Positions 47,901 through 60,359 of a stretch of 64,000 bases of DNA are shown here, one piece after another. Made by a program: the position numbers and the translations under genes. The notes below the pieces were generated by a model, which was given only the letters and a program-made list of their open reading frames with translations, ran no database searches and was not told where the DNA came from. Positions within the stretch are counted from its first letter, which is position 1, and the number at the start of each line of letters is the position of its first letter. This DNA is from Hyparrhenia diplandra. Lineage: Eukaryota > Streptophyta > Magnoliopsida > Poales > Poaceae. Location of the stretch: contig JADLZK010007789.1 in the NCBI GenBank assembly GCA_015847255.1, positions 1 through 64,000 on the forward strand, written 5' to 3'.

Positions 47901-48550
47901 TCAGGAGGTAGAGGAAATACATCTCAGGTACACCAATTAGTAGATAGAGAGTGTTAATGGTGGATCCTCAAGGACAAAGAATTGATTACCCTATTAAAAG
48001 CAATTTACGCCAAGGATTTTCTTTGACACAATATATAGTTTTCTGCTATGAACCCCGACAAGGGGCTGTAGATATTGTTGTACAAACAACATATACTTGC
48101 TATCTTACACGTATAATTGTTGACATAAGACACATATTATTGTGCATAGAGTGGATTGTGGTAGTATCCAATGCACTTTTGTGAGTCCTCAAAATGGGAT
48201 GAGAGAAAAACTTTTTAACCAAACACTAATTGGTCATGTATTAACAAACTATATATTGGTTCCTGATGCATTGTTCTCAAAATCAAGCTATAATTGTATT
48301 AGTGAATCGATTCTTAACTTATGTTATGGGAAGAGTCCTACTCGAGGGGATCTGGTCGAATTAGTGGAAGCTATAGGTATTATGCCACCCAATCAACTGG
48401 TGGGGCTACGGACTCAACTATCATTAACAACTTCTCATAACGTGGAGTACTGCCGAATTATCAAACGAAAAAAAATCCAATTCAATGAGAATTTGGTTCA
48501 CCCCACATGTTGCAGTTATGGGCAGGCTACTTTCTTTGCTATATAGACTT
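47901..48550 (+). pseudogene. rpoC2: Diverged plastid rpoC2 insertion (NUPT)
   Basis: The plus strand follows plastid rpoC2, the beta'' subunit of plastid RNA polymerase: GNTSQVHQLV, then DPQGQRIDYPIKSNLRQGFS, the MREKLFNQTLIGHVL segment, GDLVELVEAIGI and FNENLVHPT. Order and spacing match rpoC2, but stops, frame changes and dozens of substitutions are present and one internal segment is missing (about 48290-48310). Plastid genes evolve slowly, so this level of change points to an old nuclear insertion that is not functional. Similarity fades at both sides; the 400 bp upstream may also be of organellar origin but I could not place it. Confidence 0.8.
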
Positions 48551-48637
48551 GGATGTAACATAACTAGCCATAGTTGGGATATTCGGTGAAGCGTCTTTGT
48601 GAAGGGATCATGATCGTTGGATGCAAGAAATTGACTT

Positions 48638-49930
48638 TTTTTTTTAGATAATGGAAATTAAATTTCCGGCTTCAGTCATCCGAGGATGCATCGGACCAAT
48701 AAAATTACAACTGAAAAACAACAATTGTTACAGGTAAGACAAAAGTCACCCGAAAACAAGTGGTGCACTTTTTAAAAATAAAACAACTAAAACTCATCCA
48801 CCATTGGAGACTCCGGATCATGTAACCTGGCATCAGCATAAGGCCCCATAAGCGTGTGTGATGAGCCACCACCTTGATGCCGGCGCCAGCCGACATCCAA
48901 GGGATCTTCCACCAACGACGTCTCCAACGAGAAAATGCCATCCGAAGACGCCATCGCCGCCCACCAAACGGGTGTAGGTTTTCACCGTAGAGACCCCCTT
49001 GAAAAAGACGGCGCCTCCGGCGAGGAAAGTGGTGCCCTCGGGCGTCACCGCCGTCGTAGTAGTGAGCGGCCAATGCCATGTCCCCCGGGCCACGCCGATA
49101 CGCTAGTCGGCGATGTGCACCATCGCCGAAATACAGATCTGGAAAACAAATGCCGACGTCCGCTGCCATCCTCGCCATCCCTTTCCACGACTCCTCCACC
49201 TTGACGAACGCTGTGGAAGCCACCATGGCCGGCCACCGGGTTCATCCCCGATACGGCCAACCCGATTGCTTCACCGTCGCCGCCGCCCGAGAACACCGCT
49301 GCCATGGTCGACGAACTACACGCGACCATCGTCCCGGGGTCGCGGATCAGCCCGCCTTTGGGTTCTCCGGCGCCCAGATATGGGCGGTCGACTGCGCCAC
49401 CATGGGGTCGAATCTTCGCCTGCTCCGCCCAAAGCCCTGCGCTCCACTGCCCGCCGCATCGTCCGCATCGCTTCCAAATCAATGCCCTCCGCTGAGGACA
49501 CCAAATCAGGCCCGAAAAGGCTCGATCCGGCCCCTAGCGCGCCGCATCTGGAGCTTGGAACCGTCGCCAAGTCCATGTGCCCGCAACCATCGTAAGACGG
49601 CGATGACCAGGCACCACACGACGAGCCCATCACTCCTCCACGCTTAGCAACTTCCGCCGCGGCTGCACCTCCAAATCCACCGCATTTGCCGGCGCCGCCA
49701 GAAGCTGCGGCACCAAACCGCCATGGTTGCCTTGCCCGCATGGAAAGGCAAACCGGGCCGAGCCGAGATCCTCGCCGCCGCCATCCTAGGAGCTCGCACG
49801 GGCCTCCCAGCGGACTCCTCCGGCAGCGGCGAGGGTGAGGAAACGAAGGGGGATGAAAGGGTGGCGGCGGGCTAGGGTTTTGCCGCCCGTCTCGCCTGTG
49901 CGGAGGCGATGCGGGGGCTCCAACCGAAAC
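48638..49930 (-). mobile_element. Probable LINE-like or other non-LTR element
   Basis: The plus strand starts with a T-run and GATAATGGAAATTAAATTTC, an A-tailed 3' end seen from the opposite strand, like the LINE tails at 4.37 and 42.58 kb. A GC-rich body follows and ends near a CCCTAGCCCGCCGCCACCC leader on the minus strand. Overlapping open frames on both strands (48705-49741) have Arg/Gly-rich low-complexity translations with no RT or nuclease motifs. No target duplication was found, so class and borders are tentative. Confidence 0.4.
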
Positions 49931-51500
49931 AGAAGCCTTTGCATACTCAACTTGACTTGAGTGAGCTTATTTTGACAGTTTTGAGTCTTTGAGAGCTCTG
50001 GGATTGAATTTGAGACAGAGGGCAGAGAAAATTTTATGTGAGCTTTCATTCACCCCGCTGGTCACGTGCTCAGTCCTTTGTAGATAAGACAGACGAGACA
50101 AATTTAAGTGATGGCACAGAAGAGAAATATATACGCTGTGTACGCAGGTGTGGATGAGGAACATAATTCCCATCAGCGGAGGAGGTGCATATTCTCTTTA
50201 TCCAAAGGAAAACGATCGATCGAGAGCTTGTGGTTATGAACCTCCAACCAACCACGCAACGCCTGCCTTCCTTTTCTCCATTGCGTAAGCTCACCGAGAA
50301 AAGTGGATGTATCAGATCATTCAGATGGAGACCGAGGAATGGAATTCTGACATATATCCGGAGCAGAGCACCTCCACTGCCTAGTGCTGTTCAGGCTCAT
50401 TCATCGGTCGATCATCAGCATCTCTATCTACTGTTCGTTTCGTCCTCAATAATGAGGCCTCCTAAAAGTAGAAATACCGTCAAACAAACGCAAGTACGTA
50501 CAGGGAAGAATACGTACATGTGGAGCCATCATCGATAATTGATCTGCAGAAAGGACTGCTGCTCAATCGAGAGACCTGCTTATAGCGCCGTATTGGATGC
50601 TGCGACGAGCCGACAGTGGCGGTAAGTCTTTCGTGCCGACCACCCCCGCGACGGAGGCGGCGAAGGGCACCAGCCACTCGGAGACGACGACGACAAAGGC
50701 GAGCCGCCGGCGCATGCGTTCCGGCCAAGTTGTGGTTGCGGCGGCCTTTTCCCCTCCCTCTTCCTCCTCCTCGGCTTTAGAAATCTGTTCGGCAGGCTGG
50801 CGGCGGTCGTCGACACGGCGGTGGTCGGCGGTTCGGCCGGGGGGGCGACAGCGGCGCCGCCGCCGAGCAGGCCGGGGCAGGACTCATTCGGCTGGGTATG
50901 GTAGGCGGCGGGGGGCGACAGTGGCGAAGTAGGGGAGCGCGGGCCGTCGGAGCTATAGAAGACGACCTAGGGTTAGGGTTTCGGACCGGGAAGGGAAGGG
51001 AAGGAGGGCGGCGTCCGCGGGCGCTAGTGTTCCCCGGTGGTGTGTGTGTGTGGGGGGTGGGGTGGGGGTTCGCGGCGTCATTCCTCGTGATGAGAAGAAG
51101 ATGAAGGGGCATATAGCACGCCCGACGGTAGCCGCCACCGCTGGCCGACCACCGCCCGTGTGAATGGCCGGAGCACCCACCCCGGCCAGCTTATTAGCCT
51201 CCCGCCGCCTGATCGATATTACTTGCAGAATGGTCATCTTGATTGCGAATTTGCAGCCAAGATGAAGCCTCTTTCCTAGGCACACCAGGTCCGTACAAAA
51301 TGCAGAGAAACCGACACGTACGACCATATCCAAGACATGATGATAACCATCGATCAATCGAAGATGATGGCACCTCGGGCCCCCTCTAGTAGGCTGTTGC
51401 TATCATCGCTCAAAGTCATCCGATGGTGCTTCAGGTGGAGGGCCGGGGCCATGCCCATGCACGCACCTGTATTGTACGTACGGACACCATACATGATCCT
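49931..51500. other. Region upstream of the bZIP gene
   Basis: GC-rich DNA with several Pro/Arg-rich frames on the minus strand (50.48-51.36 kb). None shows a family signature, and codon patterns look compositional. No gene is called. Confidence 0.4.
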
Positions 51501-51509
51501 TTTTCGACC

Positions 51510-51516
51510 TATAAAT
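51510..51516 (+). promoter_or_regulatory. TATA box of the bZIP gene
   Basis: TATAAAT lies 140 bp upstream of the bZIP ATG, in a GC/CT-rich context followed by pyrimidine-rich leader sequence. This spacing would place transcription start near 51540 and give a 5' UTR of about 115 nt. Confidence 0.6.
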
Positions 51517-51655
51517 CCACCTCACTGCCCTCTTGCTTCCTTTTTCAGAAACCTGCATTTCTCTCTCGGTCTCTAGCCTCCCTCAGCTTGCTTGTGTTTC
51601 GATCAGCCAGTCTCTTTTGGCTAGCTAGCTCACCTAGGTCCGAGAGATCGACAGC

Positions 51656-52213
51656 ATGCACCCTGGTGAGGTTGCAAGCGTTTTCCTGCCGTCCCTGCCA
51701 CCTGTAGCCACAGCTCCTATCGGTTTCGGAATCGGGCACCATTACCACACACCTGCAGATGACGATTACCTGTTGTTCCCGTGCAACGACGACAGCGACC
51801 TGCTAACGCTGCCCTACTCCGCCGCAGGCGTCATTCAGTACGCCGGCCAGCCGTTGCTTCATGATCATCATCATGCCGCCGGCACGGACGGCAATAGGGC
51901 TGAAGAAGGAGGTGACCACCGGCCGCTCCGGCGTCGGCGGCAGCAGCTCGCGGAGGAGAGACGGCGGAGGAGGACGGTCTCCAACCGGGAGTCGGCGCGG
52001 CGGTCGCGCGTGCGCAAGCAGAAGCAGCTCACCCAGCTCTCGGAGCAGGTCGTCCACCTCCGAGGCGACAACCGTGACCTGCTCGACCGCCTCAACCGCG
52101 CCATCAGGGACGCCGACCACGTGCTGCGCGACAACGCGCGCCTGAGTGACGAGCGCGCCAAGCTGCAGAGGAGGCTCCGGGAGCTCGCCGGCGGTGACGA
52201 CGGAACATTTTAG
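51656..52213 (+). CDS. Group S-type bZIP transcription factor, intronless
   Basis: An intact 185-residue protein. The basic region at about 101-121 (VSNRESARRSRVRKQKQ) has the invariant N110-x7-R118 pair that contacts DNA. The zipper starts ten residues later, with heptad positions L128, L135, L142, A149, V156, L163 and L170. Short length, lack of introns and a zipper of about seven heptads match plant group S bZIPs (bZIP42/43-like), which act as nuclear homo- or heterodimers on ACGT or related elements. The N-terminal half is acidic and His-rich (HHYHTPADDDYLLFPCNDDS, then LLHDHHHAAG) and may be an activation or linker region. The start is the first ATG after the TATA box and leader. A CACTA element is inserted about 300 bp past the stop, which could affect the 3' end of the transcript. 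Confidence 0.92.
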   Translation: MHPGEVASVFLPSLPPVATAPIGFGIGHHYHTPADDDYLLFPCNDDSDLLTLPYSAAGVIQYAGQPLLHDHHHAAGTDGNRAEEGGDHRPLRRRRQQLAEERRRRRTVSNRESARRSRVRKQKQLTQLSEQVVHLRGDNRDLLDRLNRAIRDADHVLRDNARLSDERAKLQRRLRELAGGDDGTF

Positions 52214-52511
52214 ATTTTTAGGATGGCCGCAACAACCAGCTAGAAAAAGCTGGCAGAAATAATGATGCAAAAGATCGATGCAAACGATCAAGTGCTTTCC
52301 GTCGTCTTGCCAGTCACGTCTTATGGTGATGTATATATGCTCTATGGAAAAATAGAAATATTTATTATTATTCTAGTAAGTATGTAGCAGCGTACATATA
52401 TACAATCGGACCAACCATGTGCACGAAAAAGGAATATAAACAAGTTGTTATTATTAGACCCTGATGTTTGAACATGGATAGCTTTTAACCGCATGGGATC
52501 ACTAATCTAAT

Positions 52512-52524
52512 CACTACAGGAATC
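52512..52524. repeat. CACTA left terminal inverted repeat
   Basis: CACTACAGGAATC, which matches the other end at 12 of 13 positions. It is preceded by the AAT target duplication. Confidence 0.93.
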
Positions 52525-53040
52525 GCCTGCTTTGCGGGTGCGGAGCGCACTCGGCAAAGGCTTATACGCACTCGGCAAAGTCTTTGCCGAGTGCCAAACT
52601 CGGGCGAAGCGCTTTTCGGCAAAGAATGACTCGGCAAACCATTCTTTGCCGAAAGTGCCAAATGCCGGGCACTTGGCAAAGGCGTCGCCGAGTGCCATGT
52701 CAGTGCTCGGCGACTGCAACGCGAACGTTACACCTGACGCCTCTTTGCCGAGTGCCAAACGTGGGGCACTCGGCAAAGATTTGAATATTTTACGAACTTT
52801 GCCGAGTGCGAATGTCGAACTCGGCAAAATATTTATTTTACCAAAATAAATAAATAACCTTTGCCGAGTGCGATGCAGTGGCACTTTCGGCAAATCTATG
52901 GTCATTTTGCCGAGTGCCACCTTCGCACTTTCGGCAAATCGCCGCCATTTTTCTGCAGCGTGCACTCGGCAAAGCTGGGAATTTCATTTTTTTGCTGTTT
53001 CTGTTGATTGTTGCTGCAAATCAACATATACAAATACCAT

Positions 53041-53160
53041 AGCATTCATATATACATCATAAACCACATATATCACCAATTCACATATATAATCCACATA
53101 TCTCACAAATTCACATATATAATCCACATATATCACAAATTCACACATATAGTCCAACAT
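53041..53160. repeat. About 30-bp AT-rich tandem repeats inside the CACTA element
   Basis: Three to four diverged units built on ATATATAATCCACATATATC and ACAAATTCAC lie next to the left subterminal region, downstream of the second gene. Confidence 0.75.
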
Positions 53161-53269
53161 CCAAACGAAATCCAACATGTCCAACAACCAAACGAAATGT
53201 AACATGTCCAACATCGAAACGAGATCCATCACGGTGCAACATATCCAACATCTAAAAGAAATCCATCAC

Positions 53270-55695
53270 AAGGCAACAACTACCCGACCCGTGGCCTCCC
53301 CGGTGCGAAGAGGGTGAGGAGCCCTCACCTTGCCCGGATACCACCCATGCTGCGCGGCGCCGATTGGTACGCCCACCCGTCTTTGTGTAGGAGGGACGTG
53401 TGGAAGCCCGTAGTGTGGCTGCTGCGTGCCCGGAGGAGGAACGCCACCGCCACGTGTGCGTGGAGTCGGGCCGACCGGATAGGGTGGAGAAGGGCCACTG
53501 GAGGAGTCGGGTTCGAACCCGCCGACCGCGGGCTGCACAAAAAAGAGGCGATCTCATTAGTACTGCGGGTGAGCCGCACAAGCCAAAAAAATAAACAACA
53601 ACATATACTCACCGGAGTCCCCGCTGAGGAGGAGGAACGGGAAACGGGGTGGAGCGAACGGCGAGCTAGGCAACGGAGGCGGGGTCACACCGGGATCCGA
53701 GGCCCCGGAAGAAGGCCGCCACGCCCCCGCATCCGACGACCGAGTATTCTTTGGTATGCCTCCAACTCCCGCCGATGGGCCCTCGCCCGGGCCGCCGCTC
53801 GGGCCTCAAAGTCCGCCGCTGGGCCGCCCTCGCCCGCGGCCTCCAACTCGCCATCCGGGCCTGCAATATTACACCCGTAACGTTGAAACAATACATAGGC
53901 AGCGAACATGTGTAAAACCAAAGTGAACGACGAATGAAACTGAAATTACACGAAACTCCCCGCATCATCTGCGTGGAGCTCGCCGCCGAGGTGCTATGGG
54001 GATGTCGGTGGAGGTCGTGCTCCTTGAGCGAATCTCGCCACCACGTGAAACGAGGACGGGTTCATCGCGACCGTTGGCCATCCGAGACGGCCGCCGCTTC
54101 CCTCCTCCCAACCTCATCACCGTGGTCGTGTCCGGGGCGGTGGTCGGATCAAGTCGCCCCCATAGCGCTACTTTGCCGCCTCGGCGCATCGGGTAAGCTT
54201 GGGGTAGACGCGGCGTTGGTGTGCGCCTCGGGCCCCTTCGGCCGGGTCGTAGACGTTGGCGGGCCGGCCGCTCCCGCCGCCGTGAGTCAAGGCGAACCCC
54301 GCATACCGCCGATGTACGGGGCCTTCATGCGGCGGACTGCGAGGAGAACACGAGATGGTTAGAAGTGAAGAGATTTGAGCGCTTGAATAAAAAATCACCG
54401 TAATCGCACCCATCTATCCATATACTTTGGGAGGGGCACGCTCCCCTTGGTGGTGTGGCTTCCCTTCCATCTCAAGCGACATCTCCGACGGAGTCTCTTG
54501 GTCTCGCACGCCTCGCCCAAGAACCACTTGTCCACAATGGACTCCCGGCCAGTCCTTGTACTTGCCGCACCACTCCGGACACATCCGCATGACATAGCAG
54601 AGGATGAATGGAAGCCCGCTTATTTTCCATTGAAGGAATGGAATAAATGCGTTCTACGAACCTCGGATGTCTTGGGCCCCGTGAGGTCGGTCTCCCCTTT
54701 GGAGCATCATCTCCCTTGCTTCATTCTTCCTCACCACCTTGCCAAGCACGTCAGCGTTGAAGGAGACGATGCACTGGACACGTGCCTCGTGGTACAGGTC
54801 CTTGAGTCGGTCTCGGCAGACCCTGTCCTGCACTCTAGCGGCCACCGCCTCCTGCCCCGCCTCGCACGTGAAGTAGTTCTGCATACAGACAACATGTATC
54901 ATTCTATTATTTAAAAAACATAGTATTTAAACGACGTGAAGTAATCCTGAATACAGACTCACCCAGAAGTCCGCCTTGATCTTCCTGGCAAGGGCGCCCT
55001 CCTCCACACGCACGAAGTGCTCCCACGTATAGGGCGGCTCCCTCACGTCCCCGACGGTCACCAGGCCAGGGTAGTTCTCTTTAATCAGGAGGCTCTGGAT
55101 GCCATTGATATGGCGCGAACTGCCCCCTCCGCTTACAATCTTCCAGTTACTGCACGAGCCATTAAGACGAATTGTTAGTCTGAAGTTCGATTTTCAACAT
55201 GTCATATGAACAAGTAGTGAAAATATCAATGGCTACTTACTTGTCACCGTGGGGTTGAATCACCGGGCGGCGGGCAAAAGGGATCGGCCCTCGTGGGAGG
55301 CTCGAGGCCCCGCCGGTAGTAGACCTTGCCGGCACTCGAGGAAGACGTCTCGACAGTGTGTCTCTTCGACCGAGTCCGAAGTTCGAAGAGGTGTGGCCCG
55401 ACGACGGCCTGGCCGGACGACGGCCCCCGGGCTGGCTTCGACGTAGACACAAACTCAAGCCTCCTCGTGACGGCGACGACGTCGGCCGCGCCTCGGCGTC
55501 TCCACCGTCAGTCTGTCGTCGTCGGCCTCCTCCTCGTCGGCCTCCTCCTCGTCGGCGTGGGGAGAGGGGGGGGGGGCCTCGCGTGAGACGGATTGGACCC
55601 CCAATCGACGCGTTGCCGCCTTCCGCCTGGCATTTTGTCGAGTCCCCGCAAAGACAAAGAGTAAACCAATTAGTATTGCAAAATGAACGAAACAT
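53270..55695 (-). CDS. CACTA second gene, Transposase_24-like
   Basis: Pieces on the minus strand show a coherent protein in several frames. A Pro/Arg-rich N-terminus (about 55240-55695) is followed at 54963-55140 by SSRHINGIQSLLIKENYPGL, VTVGDVREPPYTWEHFVRVE and EGALARKIKADFW. Next, at 54654-54890, come NYFTCEAGQEAVAARVQDRV, CRDRLKDLYHEARVQCIVSF and VLGKVVRKNEAREMM, then WCGKYKDWPG. This matches the Transposase_24 domain, the usual partner of TNP2 in grass CACTA elements and thought to bind subterminal repeats as TNPA does in En/Spm. An intron probably separates the 54.96 and 54.89 kb pieces. The C-terminal part (53.3-54.4 kb) is low-complexity and uncertain, and exact ends are not fixed. 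Confidence 0.65.
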
Positions 55696-56003
55696 AATTA
55701 AAAGGTAACAATAATAACAAAAATAGTATTACATGATTTAGAAATTATCTCCCGAATGCCTAAGGCTGGCATGTAGTCATCACTATCACTATCACTATTG
55801 TAATCATCAATGTCACCATCCTCATCATTTGTATCGCCCTCAGCATGTGCATCGCCCTCCACAACTCCTTCGCGCACCATCCTCCATCGTTCAAGAATTT
55901 GCAAGTCCTTAGCATCCTCGCACCTCATCACCCTCGTCCTCATCGATGGCGTTGTCTACTTCCATGCCCATCGTGAAAAGAATGTCTATCTCTAAACGTC
56001 CTT

Positions 56004-59000
56004 CTAGCCCCTCGGGTTGATAGAACTCTTTGTGTTTGGGTCAAGGTTGTAATCATCATCGTTCGAACAGCGCTTTACCGTGCGGCGGCGATACCGCCGC
56101 ACAAGGTACCAACCCGCAAGGTCCTCGTGTTTTTGGCATGCCCATGGGAGGTAATAAACTTGTGTGGCGTGTATATTAGCCACAATATAGACATCCTCTC
56201 CTCCATATACGGAATCCTGTCGAATTTTGACTTGCCCAATCGTAGGGTCTACTTTTCGTGTCATCGGGATCGAACCAATGGCATTTGAATACCACTAGCT
56301 TGAGCTCTTTAGGACCCCCGAAGTTGAGCTCATATATTTCTTCGACTATGCCGTAATAGTCCTTCTTATCCAAGCCGGGCGTCACGAACTCGGTGCACGT
56401 TGTTTTGCGGTTGGGCCGACTCTCCTCGTAGCTTCTCGTGCGGCGATAGCCATTCACATCATAAATCGTGAACGAGTTGACCCTACGGGGAAGCCATTGC
56501 CCACCTGTTTTAAATCTTCGCACATTTCGGCATCCGTGCGGGCACGCAAGGTGAGGCCACGTAGATCGTTACATTATATGTTACTTGGACCAAAGTGGAA
56601 CATCAAAGTCGGAACGAGGTTAGTTGGATGGTACCTTTGAGCGAGAACCGGGGAAATAAAATCGGGCTGCCCATTTTTTAGAAGATTGTCTTCTTGTTGC
56701 AAGGTAGGAGCCCCATTCCCTCTCCGGTGTTGACCAATAAATTCCTCGAAAAAAACAAGGCAAGTGGGTCGGATCGATAGGTGGAGGATAGTGACGGCGT
56801 ATGGAACAAGCTCATTGAGAACTTACTGGCGATAAGGAGCAAGATTTCGTCAAGGTTCAACAACACATAGAGCATGATAGTGCGCCACTCATCAAAGGAC
56901 AAGTGCTTGTGGGTACCGCGCTTCCTCTTTCGACTTGCCCTCTCGAAAAGGCCGAGGTTCGATGAACTCTCGTCGGCGTTGTAACGAGGGGTAGGATTGT
57001 GGACATTTGGGAAGTTTCTCAAGTATAGTACGCCTGTGTGAAGGTCGACACCTCCTCTAGAATATATGCCCTCGCCACGGAAGGCTCAATTTTGGCTTTA
57101 TTCTGCATTTTCTCCGAGCAGTACCTTGAGAGCCCTCTCGATTGGATAGCACCAACGGAACCGCACAGGCCCCCCCAACCGTGCCTCGGCGGGCGGTGCA
57201 AAATCAGGTCTTTGCATCGACGGGGAAGAAGCCGGTGGAAATATCATCTCCAACTTGCGGATCAACACAAAAAAGACGCTCTAGATCAGCAATCGCATCC
57301 CGAGATAACTCCTTAACACAAAAGCGGGCGGAAGAAGAAGCTCAACTCGCCGGGACGCGCCACACCGGCTCGGAGAGGTATCCCCAAGTCATCGCAGGAA
57401 GGATCCGCTCAATCCATATGTGGAAGTCATGACTCTTCATCCCTAAGACTTTCATAGTGCGCAAGTTCACTCCCTACCGGATTCGCCGCATACCCATCGG
57501 GAACGATAACGTCTTCATCCACCGTAGTACTTCTTCCTTCCTATCGGCCCTTTTGATGATGTAGTCGGCCGGGCCCTTTTTCCATCTCCTCCCAGGGCTA
57601 GGGGTCTCTATCACTAGCTTTGGTCTATCGCACATCATCTCTATGTCAAGTCTAGCCTTAACGTTGTCCTTTGACTTCTTAAGGTCCATGGTTGTTGCGA
57701 AGAGTGCCTTGGAGATATTCTTTTCTGTGTGCATTACATCGATGTTGTGTGGAAGAAGAAGATCCTTGTAGTAGGGGAGATTAGTCAAGCCCGATATATA
57801 AGTCCACATGTGTGTGGTACCATATCCAACAAAACCACCTTTCTTTTCATCGATTTTGAGACCCGCCTAGCTCGGCAAGGACCTCTTCACCGGTCATAAA
57901 CTTTGGGATGGGGTCGGTGACTTCAACACCTTTCGTGAAGTGCTTTTTGTCTAGTCTCGAATTCATGGTTCTCGGGCAGAATTGACGATGTTTGTCAAAC
58001 GAAGAATACTTGCCACCCTTGAGAAGCGGGTGAACATCACAACTGCCTTGCATGTTGGGCAAGGGAACCTCCCATGAACACACCATGCGCCTGAATATGC
58101 CATAAGCCAGGAAGTCATGCATTGAATATAGGTACCACACATGCATTGTAAAGTTTGTCTTTGTAGCTCGGCCGCACGTCGGTACCCCATTTTGCCAAGC
58201 ATCTTGCAATTCATCCCACACCGGGCCGCATGAACACACCCATATTGTTGCCCGGGTGCCCGGGTATTATCGGCGTCAAGAACAGGTGCTTGAGCTCAAA
58301 CATGACACCGAGGGGGAAGATTGAGAGGGATCACGAACACGGGCCAACAAGTGTATGGGGCCGCCAACTGTCCGTATGGGTTGAACCCATTCATCTGCGA
58401 ACGCCACGCCGCACATTTCGAGCCTCCATAGCTTTTTCGGGATGCATATTATCGAAGTGCTTCCATGCATCACCATCCGATGGGTGTACCAACTTCTCGG
58501 GATCTGTATCTTTTGCCCTTCTTGTGCCATGTCATTTGTTTCGCGGACTCCTCTCTCGTCATGTACGGCCGTTGGAGCCTCGATGCGAAAGGAAGGTGTC
58601 GTAGGACCATCTCGGGAATCTTGGACTGTTTCTTCCCGCCATCACTACATTCTACCTCCACAAACCTAGAGGCTTTGCACTTTGGACAAAGGCGTTGCTT
58701 CCTTGAGGTCTCCCTAAATAGAATGCACCCCTTTGGACAAGCATGGTACGACTCATACAAAGCATCTTGAGTCCACGAAGGAGTCTCGTGACTCGTGACG
58801 TGTTCTTCGGAGGGACGTGACCCTCGGGAAGCGGTTGCCAATAATCGACAATAGGGTGTCGGCCGTCTTGACTAATGTTCAATTGCGACTTCAACGCTAT
58901 AAGGCGTGAAATGGCATCCGGCCGAACCATTGTCTTCGTGAAGGGGCTGCCGTGCCGCCTCCATCATCTCGTAGAACGCCTTTGCGGTTTCCTCGGAGTT

Positions 59001-59369
59001 CCTCCTCCAATCCTCCATTGAACCGTGCATCGTGAAAGTCTCGCCATCATGTTCCGCCATCCCGGCATCCGCATCATACTCCTCGAGGAGGGGCCTCACC
59101 ACGTCCTCTCTAATACGATCGACTTCACCGTGGAAGATCCAGCGGCTATAGTTTGGGACGAATCCGTTGTTGTAAATATGTTTGCCCATTTCAACCTTTC
59201 GTTGCTTTTTCTTGTTCTTACATTTCTTTGCGGGGATACGGCATCCGAATAGACCCTTTAGCGGCTGGGCCAAATGCATGCTCCAGAAAGCATCGGTCCC
59301 CCTAACCCATTCAAGGCTCTTACTTGCGGCCCGTGTACATCCATCGACGGTTATCCATCCTCTCGTCAT
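56004..59369 (-). CDS. CACTA TNP2-like transposase
   Basis: Domains occur in the normal TNP2 order on the minus strand. First is an N-terminal Transpos_assoc-like region at 58872-59369, with NNGFVPNYSRWIFHGE. At 58470-58841 TNP2 proper starts (SYHACPKGCILFRE, CPKCKASRF), and at 57847-58239 it continues with FTMHVWYLYSMHDFLAYGIF and LLKGGKYSSFDKHRQF. At 57474-57809 comes LPYYKDLLLPHNIDVMHTEK. A degraded DUF4218-like part lies at 56.7-57.4 kb (SHDFHIWIERILPAM). A DUF4216-like C-terminus follows at 56004-56523 (GVEEIYELNF-type segment, DVYIVANIHATQVYYLPWAC). The enzyme would cut and join element ends. At least six frame changes separate the pieces. Whether they are real breaks or sequence error cannot be decided here. 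Confidence 0.75.
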
Positions 59370-60120
59370 ACGCCCATGTCAGCGACCCATATAAGCAGCA
59401 ATTGCATCTACACGGCCTTCCTACCATCTAATAGGTGAGGGATAGGTCCTAATCCCACCGAGGATGCGTGAGACAAGGTTTGCATCCATGCTTTCGGCTC
59501 CGTCCAGGGCGAATTTCGGGCACACCTCCCGATGTTCTCCCGATACACGCCTGGCGGGGAGAGTGTGTATCCCGAGAACAACGGGGAGGTGCTTGCCGAA
59601 AAATCCGGCTCCGACGGGAGCCGAGCATGGATGCTAACCTATCTACGCATCCACGGGCTGTCCAAAAAACGTGGACAATCCAAAAGCAGATACGGTCGCA
59701 GATAGATATGCACGTGATGCGCATACCAACGTCGTATCTCTTTCGGACGGAGACGCCCTTAACCGGGTCGCTATGTAAGACAACTATAAGGACGGGACGG
59801 AGGTGATGAATACCTACGGTGTCGGTGGAGACGCGGTGCGGCAAGACCCGACAGCGCACGCCCACGAGGACGATCGGGGTCGCCGAGTCCCTCCCACGGT
59901 CCTCCTAAAAAGGGAAAAAATAGTTATTATCGACTCAAAATTTCGGCAGCACCTCCCCTGCACGGGAGGTTCCCAAAACCTGCAAAAAACATGGCACGAA
60001 GGCCAACAACCACATACATATACCGAATATGGGCACGAAGGCCACCAACCACCAATATATCAACAAGAGCCATTCACTTTACTTCTCGAAACCATGCAAA
60101 TGAAAGTATTCAAGTATTAC

Positions 60121-60320
60121 CATAACAATTACTACTAACCCTACAACTATTACTAACAACTACTAACACTACTAATACTAACCCTACAACTATTTACTAA
60201 CTATTTACTAACTAGTTCCTAACTACTACTACTAACCCTACAACTAACACTACTAACCCTACAACTATTTACTAACTATTTACTAACTACTACTACTAAC
60301 CCTACAACTAACACTACTAG
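60121..60320. repeat. CTAACCCTACAA-rich low-complexity block in the CACTA element
   Basis: About 200 bp made of interspersed CTAACCCTACAACTA, ACTATTTACTA and CTACTACTA units. It contains CCCTA-like words, but the period is irregular and the Arabidopsis-type telomere unit (CCCTAAA) is not tandemly repeated. Confidence 0.8.
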
Positions 60321-60359
60321 AAGGATAGGGCTTACCTTGGCCGCGGCAACACGAAGAAC

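Noticed and set aside
48705..49741. Possible protein-coding gene on either strand
   Set aside because: Overlapping frames on both strands with low-complexity translations, directly upstream of a non-LTR-type A-tail; better explained as a retroelement body.
51803..52291. A 162-codon minus-strand frame opposite the bZIP gene
   Set aside because: It is the antisense shadow of the high-GC bZIP coding region.
53008..53232. A possible CRISPR-like repeat array at the AT repeats
   Set aside because: Units are contiguous, AT-rich and diverged, without unique spacers, and lie inside a plant transposon.
60121..60320. Interstitial telomere repeat
   Set aside because: CCCTA words are present but the CCCTAAA unit is not in tandem; the pattern is mixed low-complexity sequence.
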